NCBI GenBank assembly: GCA_965223235.1
Contig: CBDCVV010000005.1
Span: 310,001 to 374,000, forward strand
Length of the DNA stretch: 64,000 nucleotides
Source: UBA2589 sp965223235
GTDB lineage: Bacteria > Gemmatimonadota > Gemmatimonadetes > Longimicrobiales > Gaopeijiaceae
Reading direction: 5' to 3'
The position numbers and the translations under genes were made by a program. This document shows positions 33,528 through 41,641 of the stretch, in pieces. Below the pieces are notes generated by a model. The model was not told the origin of the DNA and searched no databases. It worked only from the letters and a program-made list of their open reading frames with translations. Position 1 is the stretch's first letter; each line of letters opens with the position of its first letter.

Positions 33528-34718
33528 CTACTCGGCAGCCTGTTCGGCGCGGATCGACTCGACGACCCGTCTCATGCGGGTCAACGCCTCTTCGATACGT
33601 GGCACCGGCTGCGTCAACGACATACGGGCAAAGTCGTCGGTGTAGTCTCCGTAGATCTTGCCGGGGAAGATCATGACCTGACCCTCCGCGAGCAGCCGTT
33701 CACAGAACTCGGTCGCCTCGACGCCGGTCTCGGCCACTCGAGCGTAGACGTAGAACGCGCCCTCTGGTTGGGCGTAAGGGATCCCGAGATCGTCGAGGCC
33801 CGAGCAGAGCACCTGTCTACGTTCGTCGAAGGTCTGTCGGATCTCTTCGACGCAATCCTGGGGACCGGTGAGCGCGGCCAACGCGGCGTGCTGGCCCACA
33901 GCGGACGTCGAAATGGCGAAGGCGTGGTGGATCTCGGCCAACGCCGGCATCAGATCCGAGGGGCCGGCAAAGTACCCCACACGCCACCCGGTCATCGCGT
34001 ACGCCTTGGAGACGCCGGAGAGTGTGATGGTCCGCTCACGCATTCCCGGCAGCGATGCCACGGGTTGGGCCCGGTGCCCGTCGTAGGTAATCCGCGCATA
34101 GATCTCGTCGGACACGACGATCAGGTCGTGCTCGATCGCCACCTCGCAGATCCGCTCGACCTCGTCCGGGGGAATGACCGTACCCGTCGGGTTCCCCGGA
34201 TTGATGAGGATCAAGACCTTGGATTTCGGAGTGACGTGTGCCCGCACCATCTCGGCGGTCAGTGTGAAGTTCGTCTCCATCGAGGTGCGGACCTCGACAA
34301 GCTTGGCTTCGGTCAGCTCCGCCGCCTGGAGGTACGGGTTGTACCCAGGACACGGGATGAGGAGTTCGTCCCCGGCATCGAGGAGGCCGAGCGCGATGAT
34401 GAACATCGCTTGCTGCCCTCCCGGAGTGACGACGATCTCGGACGGGTCGTATTGGGCGCCCCCGTGGGCAGCAATGTTGTCCGCGATAGCCTGCCGTAGC
34501 TCCGGCATGCCCATGGGGTGAGTGTAATGAGTGGCCCCCGACCCTAGTGCCTCTTGGCCGGCTTTGATGATGTGTGCCGGTGTGTCGAGGTCGGGGTCTC
34601 CTCGTCCCAGCTTGATCACGTCGGGAAGCCCGGTCGCCAAGTCCATCATCTTCGTGACGATGTGCTTGTCTTTCAGTTGAACACGTTGCGCGAGGCGGCG
34701 GCGAGTCGTCATGGGCAT
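33528..34718 (-). CDS. PLP-dependent class I/II aminotransferase (island paralogue 1)
   Basis: 396 aa from ATG 34718, which overlaps the M32 stop (ATGA); ATG 34712 is two codons on. Fold-type I aminotransferase marks: VIKLGRGDPDLDTPAHI (substrate loop), THYTHPMGMPELRQAI, NPGNPTGTVIPPDE (PLP-binding Asn), SDEIYARITYDG (Asp/Tyr), SGVSKAYAMTGWRVGYFAG (Schiff-base Lys) and FARMSLTQP (C-terminal Arg). It transfers an amino group from an amino acid to a keto acid. It is clearly paralogous to the gene at 41638 in the opposite arm. Specificity is not predictable from these motifs. Confidence 0.9.
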   Translation of the reverse strand: MPMTTRRRLAQRVQLKDKHIVTKMMDLATGLPDVIKLGRGDPDLDTPAHIIKAGQEALGSGATHYTHPMGMPELRQAIADNIAAHGGAQYDPSEIVVTPGGQQAMFIIALGLLDAGDELLIPCPGYNPYLQAAELTEAKLVEVRTSMETNFTLTAEMVRAHVTPKSKVLILINPGNPTGTVIPPDEVERICEVAIEHDLIVVSDEIYARITYDGHRAQPVASLPGMRERTITLSGVSKAYAMTGWRVGYFAGPSDLMPALAEIHHAFAISTSAVGQHAALAALTGPQDCVEEIRQTFDERRQVLCSGLDDLGIPYAQPEGAFYVYARVAETGVEATEFCERLLAEGQVMIFPGKIYGDYTDDFARMSLTQPVPRIEEALTRMRRVVESIRAEQAAE

Positions 34719-36238
34719 CAGATCCCGTAGATCTCGGAGTACTTCGAAGAGAGGTGGTCGATGTAGTAACTCGGCTCGAGCCCCTCGCCCGTGGAGCGTT
34801 CGAGGAGCTGCTCCCGGGAGTAGCGCCGGCCGTGCCGGTGGACGTGCTCGGTCATCCATTCGCGCAGCGGGTGGTAGTCCGCACTGGCCATCCCCTCGCG
34901 GACTCGATCATCCTGCTTCGCCGTGTGGAAGAGCTGTCCGGCCATGACGTTTCCGATCGTGTAGTTGCAGAAGGTCCCGACTTGTCCGGACGACCAGTGC
35001 ACATCTTGGAGCACTCCCAAACGATCGTTGGGGACGTCGAGGCCGAGATACTCCTGCACCTTCGCGTTCCACGCCTCCGGAAGCTCGGCGACGGAAACAC
35101 TCCCGTCGATCATGGCCGCCTCGAGGTCGACCCGGAGCATGACGTGGAAGTCGTACGTAAGTTCGTCCGACTCCACCCGGACGAAGCCGGGTTCGACACG
35201 GTTCACGGCCCGCCAGAAGGTCTCCGCATCGACACCGTCGAGCTGGTCTGGGAAGGTGTCGTGTAACTCGCCGTAGTTCAGCTCCCAGAACTCACGGCTT
35301 CGGCCCACGTGGTTTTCGAAGAGGCGAGACTGACTCTCGTGCGCCCCGAAGCTGACTCCACCGACCGCGTAGAGGCCGACGAGGTCGGTGGCGAGCGGGG
35401 TTCGCGTATACGCGGGGTCGCAGAACTGCTCGTAGAGGCCATGCCCCGCCTCGTGCAACGTCCCGAAGAGGCTCTTTGGCATCCACTCGTCGTTGACCCG
35501 CGTCGTGATCCTCACGTCGTTTCGGGTAAACGAGATCTCGAACGGATGCACCGTCAGATCGAGGCGACCCCGGTCCGTATCGTACCCAACCTTGCGCGCC
35601 ATCTTGAGCGCGAAGTCCAACTGTTTGTCCACAGCGTAGGGCTGCTGGAGGAAGTCGACGCGCGGCGCCTCCTTCTCTCCGATCGCGCGCACGAGCGGGA
35701 GCAACCCCTCACGCAGCTTTGCGAAAAGAGGCTGGAGCGACGCCATCGTCTCCCCGGGCTCGAAGCGGTACATCAGAGCATCGTACGGATGTACCTCGTA
35801 CCCGATGCACTCGGCCATCTCGCGGTTTAACTCGATCGTGTCTTCGAGCACCGGTGCGAACGCCGCATAGTCGCTGTCCTGACGGGCCTTGGCCCAGATG
35901 TGCTGGCCCTTCGATCCGATCTCGGTTCGCCTTTGGACGAGCTCGGCCGGAATCCGGAGGTGGTAGTCGATCGCCTCGCGGACCTGAGCGCAGATCGTGC
36001 GCTCGACGCTGTCCTCCGCGAGGTTCGCGGTCTCAGACTCCGCGAGGTCGAGGAGTCGACGCGACTCGTCCGACACCAGATGGTTCCGTGCGAAGACCGT
36101 GAGGGTGGCCAACTGCTTGGCTCGCGTCTCGGCTCCCCCGCTCGGCATCATCGTCCGAGCATCCCAACTGAGCATTGATTTGGAGCAAAGGAGGTCGTTC
36201 ACCTCCCCCATTCGGACTAGTAAATCGTTGTATCCCAT
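34718..36238 (-). CDS. M32 family carboxypeptidase (thermostable carboxypeptidase Taq type)
   Basis: 506 aa from ATG 36238 (MGYNDLLVRMGEVNDLLCSKSMLSWD), the usual M32 N-terminus. The zinc motif HExxH is in GTLHEAGHGLYEQF, with the third ligand Glu in FGAHESQSRLFENHVGRS. Other marks are FTRNDVRITTRVNDE and NYTIGNVMAGQLF. Metallocarboxypeptidases of this family remove C-terminal residues from peptides and act in the cytosol. It is the first gene of the minus arm, 96 bp from the divergent DUF4438 gene. A role in breaking down an imported peptide-like substrate fits with the M20 enzyme at the end of the operon. Confidence 0.92.
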   Translation of the reverse strand: MGYNDLLVRMGEVNDLLCSKSMLSWDARTMMPSGGAETRAKQLATLTVFARNHLVSDESRRLLDLAESETANLAEDSVERTICAQVREAIDYHLRIPAELVQRRTEIGSKGQHIWAKARQDSDYAAFAPVLEDTIELNREMAECIGYEVHPYDALMYRFEPGETMASLQPLFAKLREGLLPLVRAIGEKEAPRVDFLQQPYAVDKQLDFALKMARKVGYDTDRGRLDLTVHPFEISFTRNDVRITTRVNDEWMPKSLFGTLHEAGHGLYEQFCDPAYTRTPLATDLVGLYAVGGVSFGAHESQSRLFENHVGRSREFWELNYGELHDTFPDQLDGVDAETFWRAVNRVEPGFVRVESDELTYDFHVMLRVDLEAAMIDGSVSVAELPEAWNAKVQEYLGLDVPNDRLGVLQDVHWSSGQVGTFCNYTIGNVMAGQLFHTAKQDDRVREGMASADYHPLREWMTEHVHRHGRRYSREQLLERSTGEGLEPSYYIDHLSSKYSEIYGI

Positions 36239-36242
36239 GCGG

Positions 36243-36272
36243 TTGGCCTCTACGCGTCGCGGCCTGTATGTT
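36243..36272 (+). promoter_or_regulatory. Candidate promoter of the plus arm of the divergent island
   Basis: TTGGCC (36243-36248) and TATGTT (36267-36272), 18 bp apart, match sigma-70 boxes at four of six positions each. Transcription would begin about 55 bases before the DUF4438 start. The -10 overlaps the palindrome at 36271-36280. No equally good minus-strand pair was found, so the minus-arm promoter is unassigned. Confidence 0.35.
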
Positions 36273-36280
36273 GTCGACAA
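36271..36280. promoter_or_regulatory. Candidate GntR/FadR operator between the divergent arms
   Basis: TTGTCGACAA is a perfect 10-bp palindrome that fits the GntR/FadR consensus yGTM-N0-1-KACr. It lies in the 96-bp gap between the M32 start (36238, minus) and the DUF4438 start (36335, plus). A single bound dimer could control both arms. The GntR/FCD gene at 30931 is the obvious partner. Confidence 0.55.
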
Positions 36281-36334
36281 TTGGCCGGGCAACGTGCCGT
36301 GCCCCCGGCGATGCTGTCAAGCGATCGGAGAACT

Positions 36335-37204
36335 ATGAGCGGAAAGCTTCACTGGAACGTCGACGAGTTGGTCGAGATGGCCGTTACGGGGCGGGTGACC
36401 CAACCCGCTTTGCGACGGGGGGGATACACCCCATGGCCCGACGGAGTCGGGGTCATGCTTCCCGGCATGTCGGGCATCACGTACAGCGCTCGGGTCGGCG
36501 ATCGAGCCTTCGGTTGGGCTGGCGACCACGTCGAACCGGGTGTCTCCATCGCGCACGAGGAAGAACGAGCCGACTTCGCGCTCCACTACCTGACGTGTAT
36601 CGGGAATGAGGCTGAAGTCGTCTCGGGACTTGCAAAAGGAGCCAAAGGAGTCGTGACGGGAGAGCACGCTCGCATCCTGGTCGACTTCGCTCCTGAAGTC
36701 CTCGAGGAGATGACGATCGGAGACTCGGTTCAGATTCGGACGGTCGGTCGGGGCATTCGGCTCACGGACCACCCGGAGATCGAGTTCAAGAAGACGAGCC
36801 CGGCACTTGCGGACGCGCTACACCTCCGCCTGGTAGATGGTGTGATCCAATGTCCGGTCGCGATCGAACTTCCTCCGCGCATCATGGGGTCGGGCGCCGA
36901 ACTGAACGCCGAGTTTGTCGACCAAGATCTGATGTCTGGGGACCGGGCGCTCATGGCCGACTTGGGAATCGATCAGATGCGACTCGGCGACGTAATCGGG
37001 ATCCGAAACGTCGATCACCGCTACGGACGCTCGTACCGGAGAGGGTGGACCGCGATCTGCCTTTGTATCCACGGCGACTCGGTCATGACCGGTCACGGTC
37101 CCGGTATTCTCACACTCGTCACCGGGCCGACAGAGCAACTCGACTTTCACATCGACCCCGCAGCGAACATCGCACACACACTCGGAATCCGAGGAGCAGC
37201 ATGA
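36335..37204 (+). CDS. DUF4438 family protein (copy 1)
   Basis: 289 aa from ATG 36335, preceded by GGAG. The family, known structurally from a Thermotoga protein, has no established function. Visible conserved blocks: GVMLPGMSGITYSARVGDRAFGWAGDHVEPGVSIAH, LTCIGNEAEVVSGLAKGAKGVVTGEHARILVDF, LTDHPEIEFKKTSP and LGDVIGIRNVDHRYGRSYRRGW, ending GHGPGILTLVTGP. It is predicted to be cytosolic and beta-rich with no signal. It opens the plus arm and overlaps copy 2 by 4 bases. The His/Asp/Arg-rich blocks look like an active site, suggesting an enzyme of the island pathway. Confidence 0.85.
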   Translation: MSGKLHWNVDELVEMAVTGRVTQPALRRGGYTPWPDGVGVMLPGMSGITYSARVGDRAFGWAGDHVEPGVSIAHEEERADFALHYLTCIGNEAEVVSGLAKGAKGVVTGEHARILVDFAPEVLEEMTIGDSVQIRTVGRGIRLTDHPEIEFKKTSPALADALHLRLVDGVIQCPVAIELPPRIMGSGAELNAEFVDQDLMSGDRALMADLGIDQMRLGDVIGIRNVDHRYGRSYRRGWTAICLCIHGDSVMTGHGPGILTLVTGPTEQLDFHIDPAANIAHTLGIRGAA

Positions 37205-38091
37205 CGGACCACGCTACGCTCCCCACCAACGAGGCCGACCTCGTCGCCGTCTCCGTGTCCGGACACATCGCACACCCAGGCTTCCCGGGACTCCCGGCGG
37301 AGCCGTACCGGCTCGCCGCCGACGGGACGCCCTTTCTCCTCCCCACCTATGGAGGGATCGTCTACAACGTCTCCGTCGGGGATCGCGCCTTCGGGTGGGC
37401 CGCCGATTGCATTCACCCTGGCGTCAGCATCCGGCAGAAAGACGACAACCAGAATCGGGGCCTCAACGTCTTCGCGTGCATCGGGAACCGGGCCAAGGTC
37501 ATGACCGGGAGCGCCGCAGGCGCCACCGGCGTGGTGACTGGGAAGTCGGGTAGGTTCTCTGAGCAGGTCATCGTCCACTTCGCGAAAGCGGATCGAAGCC
37601 GAATGGCTGTGGGTGATCAGATCTTGGTCCGGGCCGAGGGAACCGGCCTGGTCCTGACTGGGCACCCCGACGTGACGATGAAAGGCATCTCGCCCCGACT
37701 CCTGGGTGCCTTGCCTTACGAAGAACGGGACGGCCAGATCGCCTTCGGTGTGCGGGCGCACGTCCCCGCCCACCTCGTAGGGGCCGGAGTGGGGCTGACC
37801 TCGGAGGGAGGCAGCATCCACCTCCAGTCGACCGACACCGAGCTCCTCTCGGAGCTGGGACTCCACGATCTCCGACTCGGTGATCTTATCGCGCTAGAGG
37901 ACACGGACAGTCGATACAACCACGGCTATCTGCGCGGCGCCCGAGCCATGGGCGTTGTGGCGTCCACGAATGGTCCGCGCGCCGGGTACGGCCCCGGGAT
38001 CGCCGTCCTCATGACCGCCCCAGCCGACCAACTCGGCAGCTTCCATCACGACGAGGCCAACATCGTGAACCTCTTGGGACTCGACACATGA
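37201..38091 (+). CDS. DUF4438 family protein (copy 2)
   Basis: 296 aa from ATG 37201, overlapping copy 1 as ATGA. It keeps the same blocks as copy 1: LPTYGGIVYNVSVGDRAFGWAADCIHPGVSI, VFACIGNRAKVMTGSAAGATGVVTGKSGR, LTGHPDVTMKGISP, LGDLIALEDTDSRYNHGYLRGA and GYGPGIAVLMTAP. The two are clear but diverged paralogues, so they may form a hetero-oligomer or act on two related intermediates. It also overlaps the dehydrogenase gene by 4 bases. Function unknown. Confidence 0.85.
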   Translation: MTDHATLPTNEADLVAVSVSGHIAHPGFPGLPAEPYRLAADGTPFLLPTYGGIVYNVSVGDRAFGWAADCIHPGVSIRQKDDNQNRGLNVFACIGNRAKVMTGSAAGATGVVTGKSGRFSEQVIVHFAKADRSRMAVGDQILVRAEGTGLVLTGHPDVTMKGISPRLLGALPYEERDGQIAFGVRAHVPAHLVGAGVGLTSEGGSIHLQSTDTELLSELGLHDLRLGDLIALEDTDSRYNHGYLRGARAMGVVASTNGPRAGYGPGIAVLMTAPADQLGSFHHDEANIVNLLGLDT

Positions 38092-39173
38092 CGCACCTCC
38101 CCATGACCGCGGTGACCCGCGACAGCCTCGAGAAGTTCGTGTACGAGGTGCTCCGCGCGATGGGGCTCCCACACGATGAAGCCGAGATCTTCGGAGGAGC
38201 CCTCGTTTTCTCGGAGCTTCGCTTCCACCCGGGCCACGGCCAAGGAGTGAAGAAGCTACGGAAGTACCAGGACCGCTTCGCGCAGAAGTTCATCGACGCG
38301 TCGGCCGAGTGGGAGGTCGTCAAAGAGAGTCCTGCGCTCGCACTCGTCGATGCCCACAACGGCATCGGTACCGTCGCTGCGACCCGAGCGATGCGGCTGG
38401 CGATCGAGAAGTCCAAAGAGTGCGGAATCGGTCAGGTGATCGTACGCAACTCGACTCACTTCGGCTCGAGCGCCGTACATGCCTGCCTGGGCCCGGAGGC
38501 CGGGTGTATTGGGATTGCTTTGACGAACGCAGGGCCGGAGATGGCCCCCTGGGGCGGTCGTGAGGGGGTTGTGGGTACGAATCCGTGGGGGATCGCGGTA
38601 CCCACGGGACTCGGCTTCCCAGCCGTGCTCGACATCGCGCTCACCACCGCCGGGAAAGGCATGATGAATTGGCATGCCGCCGAAGGCCGGCCCATGCCGC
38701 GCGATTGGGCGCTGACCCCCGACGGCGAAGAGACCGACGACCCGCACGCCGCAATGGCCGGCGCTCTCTTGGGGATTGGGCAGTACAAGGGGTACGGTCT
38801 CGCCTTCATGACGGACGTACTCACCGGAGTCATCAGCGGGGGTGGGTATGGGCTCATCCCGTACGCCGATCCCAAAAAGTGGGACGTTAGCCATACCCTG
38901 ATCGCGCTCGACATCGAATGGTTCATGCCGTTGGCGGAGTTTCGTCGTCGGATGGACGATTTCGCGGAGATGGTGAAGTCGCGCGCGCTCCGCCCCGGCT
39001 TCGACGAGATTCTCATTCCTGGCGAACAAGAAGCTCGTCGGGTCGAGAGGAAATCCGCGGTCGGGGTACCTCTCGAGCCCGAGGCGCTCGCCGACCTACA
39101 AGCGCTCGCAGCCGAGCTGGGCGTCGACGCGCAGATCGACGTCGTCGGTCCGTGGGAAGACGCGACCCTTTGA
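38088..39173 (+). CDS. Ldh2-family malate/L-lactate/ureidoglycolate-type dehydrogenase
   Basis: 361 aa. Marks of the non-Rossmann MDH/LDH2 fold are the helical N-terminus (SLEKFVYEVLRAMGLPHDEAEIFGGALVFSELRFHPGHG), VDAHNGIGTVAATRAMRLAIEKSKECGIGQVIVRNSTHFG (catalytic His), and GTNPWGIAVPTGLGFPAVLDIALTT followed by GQYKGYGLAFMTDVLTGVISGG (NAD site). Members oxidise 2-hydroxyacids; AllD oxidises ureidoglycolate to oxalurate. With the AllA-like and PuuE-like genes in the other arm, ureidoglycolate or a similar carbamoyl hydroxy acid is an attractive but unproven substrate. Confidence 0.88.
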   Translation: MTHLPMTAVTRDSLEKFVYEVLRAMGLPHDEAEIFGGALVFSELRFHPGHGQGVKKLRKYQDRFAQKFIDASAEWEVVKESPALALVDAHNGIGTVAATRAMRLAIEKSKECGIGQVIVRNSTHFGSSAVHACLGPEAGCIGIALTNAGPEMAPWGGREGVVGTNPWGIAVPTGLGFPAVLDIALTTAGKGMMNWHAAEGRPMPRDWALTPDGEETDDPHAAMAGALLGIGQYKGYGLAFMTDVLTGVISGGGYGLIPYADPKKWDVSHTLIALDIEWFMPLAEFRRRMDDFAEMVKSRALRPGFDEILIPGEQEARRVERKSAVGVPLEPEALADLQALAAELGVDAQIDVVGPWEDATL

Positions 39174-40366
39174 GCGGAAGAGGACCGACCACCTCCGAGA
39201 GTGGCGCTTCGTCGCTGGCTCCTCTTCCTCCGTCCTTCTATGAAGGCGTACGAGATCGACTCAGGGAGCGAGCTCGAAGCCACTCCCTGGACGGGCTCCT
39301 CGTTCTTGCGCCGGGCAACGTCCGCTATGCCACGGGGTGGCACTTCTCGGTCAACGAACGCCCTACCGGACTGTGGTTACCTGTCGACGGCGACCCGATC
39401 CTCCTCGTCCCCTTCCTCGAACGCGAGGTCGCGGAGGATGTCCCAGGTGTCTCGGTCCGAACATATGCGGAGTACCCAGGAGTCACACCGCCGGAGCTCT
39501 GGATGCTCGAAGAGGCGAGTGCGACACGGATCGCAATCGATGCGCTCGACGCCACCCTGCTCGACCAAGCCCGGGCGACCGTATCGCAGCTAGACCTCGT
39601 GGACCACGTTCTCCCTGAGCGGAGCGTGAAACAAGAGAGTGAGCTCGCTCTGATCCGCGAGGCGGCGCACTTCGCGGACTGTGTGCTCGAGCGACTCCTC
39701 GAACGCGGAGGCGACATCATCGGCCAGGGAGGAACGGAAGCGGACCTCCTCAGCGACTGCACCGATCATGTGCGTTCTCTGCTGGCTTCCGCCCACGGCG
39801 AGGCGTTCCGGGGAACCAAGATGGGTATCACGGCGTCCCTGCATTCGGGTCCACGCGGGGCTCTACCGCACGGCTCCATCACGGCCCGAGCTCCACAGCC
39901 CGGCGAACCCGTGATCGCGGGAATCGGGTGCAGCATCGGCGGCTACCACGCCGAGAGTGGCGTGACAATCGTCGTCGGCGACATCTCGGAAGCTCAGGCG
40001 TGCATCATGCGCGCGATGACCGACTCCGCCGCCGCGACCTGTCGCTCTCTCCAGGAGGGGGTGACCTGTTCAGAGGTGAACGACGCCGCTCTGGACCCGA
40101 TTCGACGGGCCGGTTTCGCCTCAGCCCTTCGGCATCGGATTGGTCACGGAATGGGGGTCGAGGGCCATGAGGCCCCATGGCTCGCACCGGGGGACGAGAC
40201 CGCGGTGACGGGTGGAATGGTGTTCTCGTGCGAACCTGGTATCTACCGACCGGGCCTAGACGGCTGGCGTACGATCGATACCCTCATCGTCCACGACCGG
40301 CACGTCGAGTTGGCAAGCAACTTCTTGAGGCGCCACCCTCCCGAGTCCAGAGTCCTGCCGTGCTGA
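39170..40366 (+). CDS. M24-fold (creatinase/prolidase-like) protein with altered metal site
   Basis: 398 aa from TTG 39170, overlapping the previous stop (TTGA). It has a creatinase-type N-terminal domain (about 20-150: LDGLLVLAPGNVRYATGWHF) and a pita-bread domain (about 165-390). The His blocks are normal (HSGPRGALPHGS, HRIGHGMGVEGHE) and one Glu is present (SCEPGIY). The first metal Asp falls in VIAGIGCSIGGY and is replaced, the second Asp is Glu (GGYHAESG), and the last Glu is Ile (WRTIDTLIVH). A normal dinuclear metal site is therefore unlikely. Creatinase also lacks these metals, so a C-N hydrolase on a guanidino or ureido compound is possible. Confidence 0.78.
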   Translation: MSGRGPTTSESGASSLAPLPPSFYEGVRDRLRERARSHSLDGLLVLAPGNVRYATGWHFSVNERPTGLWLPVDGDPILLVPFLEREVAEDVPGVSVRTYAEYPGVTPPELWMLEEASATRIAIDALDATLLDQARATVSQLDLVDHVLPERSVKQESELALIREAAHFADCVLERLLERGGDIIGQGGTEADLLSDCTDHVRSLLASAHGEAFRGTKMGITASLHSGPRGALPHGSITARAPQPGEPVIAGIGCSIGGYHAESGVTIVVGDISEAQACIMRAMTDSAAATCRSLQEGVTCSEVNDAALDPIRRAGFASALRHRIGHGMGVEGHEAPWLAPGDETAVTGGMVFSCEPGIYRPGLDGWRTIDTLIVHDRHVELASNFLRRHPPESRVLPC

Positions 40367-40414
40367 GCGGCGATCCAATACATCCGAACACACCTTCGTT
40401 GAGGAGCCCGTAGC

Positions 40415-41641
40415 ATGCCCGAGCCCGCCGCATGGCGATACGACAAGATCACCAAGCCGATGTTCGACGTCCCGGAGTCACACCTCGTGCTCGAGGGCCG
40501 CGTTCTGACGATGGCCGGGGAGTTGATCGAAGACGGATTCGTCGAGGTCAAGGGCGGCGAGATCGTCGCAGTGGGGACTCGCTCCGCGCGTGAGTCGCGC
40601 GACGTTGCCGTGGAGGAAACGGGCGGCACGATCATGCCGGGTCTCGTGAATAGCCACGCCCACCTGAACTGGGATGGCATCCACGACTTGGCACGTCAGT
40701 CGATGGACGACCCGAAGCCGATTTCGGCGTTCAAGGCCGCGGGCAACATGCTCAAGAGCCTGAGCGCGGGTGTGACCATGGTCCGAGACCTGGGCTTCCA
40801 CGACATGAATCTCTACTCGAAGCAAGCCGTCGAGCAGGGGATCTTCCCCGGACCCCGCCTCAAGGTGTGTGGTGCAGCGATCATTCAGACGGGGGGGCAC
40901 ACCTACTGGGTGTGCCGAGAAGCGAGTGGCGCCGACGAAATGCGTAGAGCCGTCCGAGAACAGGTTCGGGGGGGCGCCGACCTCATCAAGATCATGGCGT
41001 GCCACGACACGCTCGAGTTCACGGACGAGGAACTCGAAGCGGTGATCGACGAGTCGCATCGCAACGGTCTCCCGATCACAGCGCACGCGACATACGACGC
41101 GTGCATCGAACGCGTCGCCCGCTTCGGCGTCGACTGCGTCGAGCACGGAGGATCGATGTCGAGCACGACTATCGACCTCCTCCTGGAGAAGGAGATTCCC
41201 ATCGTGACGACGTTCGCGCCTTTGGTCCAGCAGAGTCAGCCGGAGATCGCTCGCAGGTTCGGAATCCCCGAGTGGAAGATCGAAGAGCGGAAGAAGGCGA
41301 TCGCCAACCCCGCGCGTTACGAGGGATTGGTGAACGCGGCAAAGGCCGGCGTCCCGATCGTTTTCGGAACGGACGCAGGGAGCCCGGCCGTCGAGCACGA
41401 TGTGATCGCTCCCGAACTCGCGCACATGGTCAAAGTGGGCGTGTGCGCCGACAACATGGACGCCCTCGCTTCGATTACGATCCGTGCTGCACGCGTCTCG
41501 TCGATGCACGATACCGTCGGCACCATAGAAGTCGGCAAAGCTGCCGATGTCATCGTCGTCGACGGGAATCCCGATGAAGATCTCTTCGCACTCGAGCGGG
41601 TCCAAGCGACGTTCGTCGCAGGCCGGAGGCTGTACGGATGA
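40415..41641 (+). CDS. Amidohydrolase superfamily enzyme (imidazolonepropionase/prolidase-like)
   Basis: 408 aa with GAGGAG upstream of ATG 40415. The full binuclear TIM-barrel set is visible: HxH in GLVNSHAHLNWDG, Lys in ADLIKIMACHD (probably carbamylated), His in PITAHATYDA, His in CVEHGGSMS and Asp in PIVFGTDAGSP. The small beta-sandwich is built from both ends (LEGRVLTMAGELIEDGFVEVKGG and GKAADVIVVDGNPDEDLFALERV). No signal peptide, so cytosolic. Relatives cleave cyclic amides or C-terminal dipeptide bonds. It starts 48 bp after the M24-like gene and overlaps the aminotransferase, consistent with hydrolysing an imported amide. Confidence 0.9.
   Translation: MPEPAAWRYDKITKPMFDVPESHLVLEGRVLTMAGELIEDGFVEVKGGEIVAVGTRSARESRDVAVEETGGTIMPGLVNSHAHLNWDGIHDLARQSMDDPKPISAFKAAGNMLKSLSAGVTMVRDLGFHDMNLYSKQAVEQGIFPGPRLKVCGAAIIQTGGHTYWVCREASGADEMRRAVREQVRGGADLIKIMACHDTLEFTDEELEAVIDESHRNGLPITAHATYDACIERVARFGVDCVEHGGSMSSTTIDLLLEKEIPIVTTFAPLVQQSQPEIARRFGIPEWKIEERKKAIANPARYEGLVNAAKAGVPIVFGTDAGSPAVEHDVIAPELAHMVKVGVCADNMDALASITIRAARVSSMHDTVGTIEVGKAADVIVVDGNPDEDLFALERVQATFVAGRRLYG

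Noticed and set aside
40415..41641. Naming the amidohydrolase imidazolonepropionase (hutI)
   Set aside because: Motifs support the superfamily only. The context lacks histidine catabolism genes and the closest pattern is the broad cyclic-amide/prolidase-like group.
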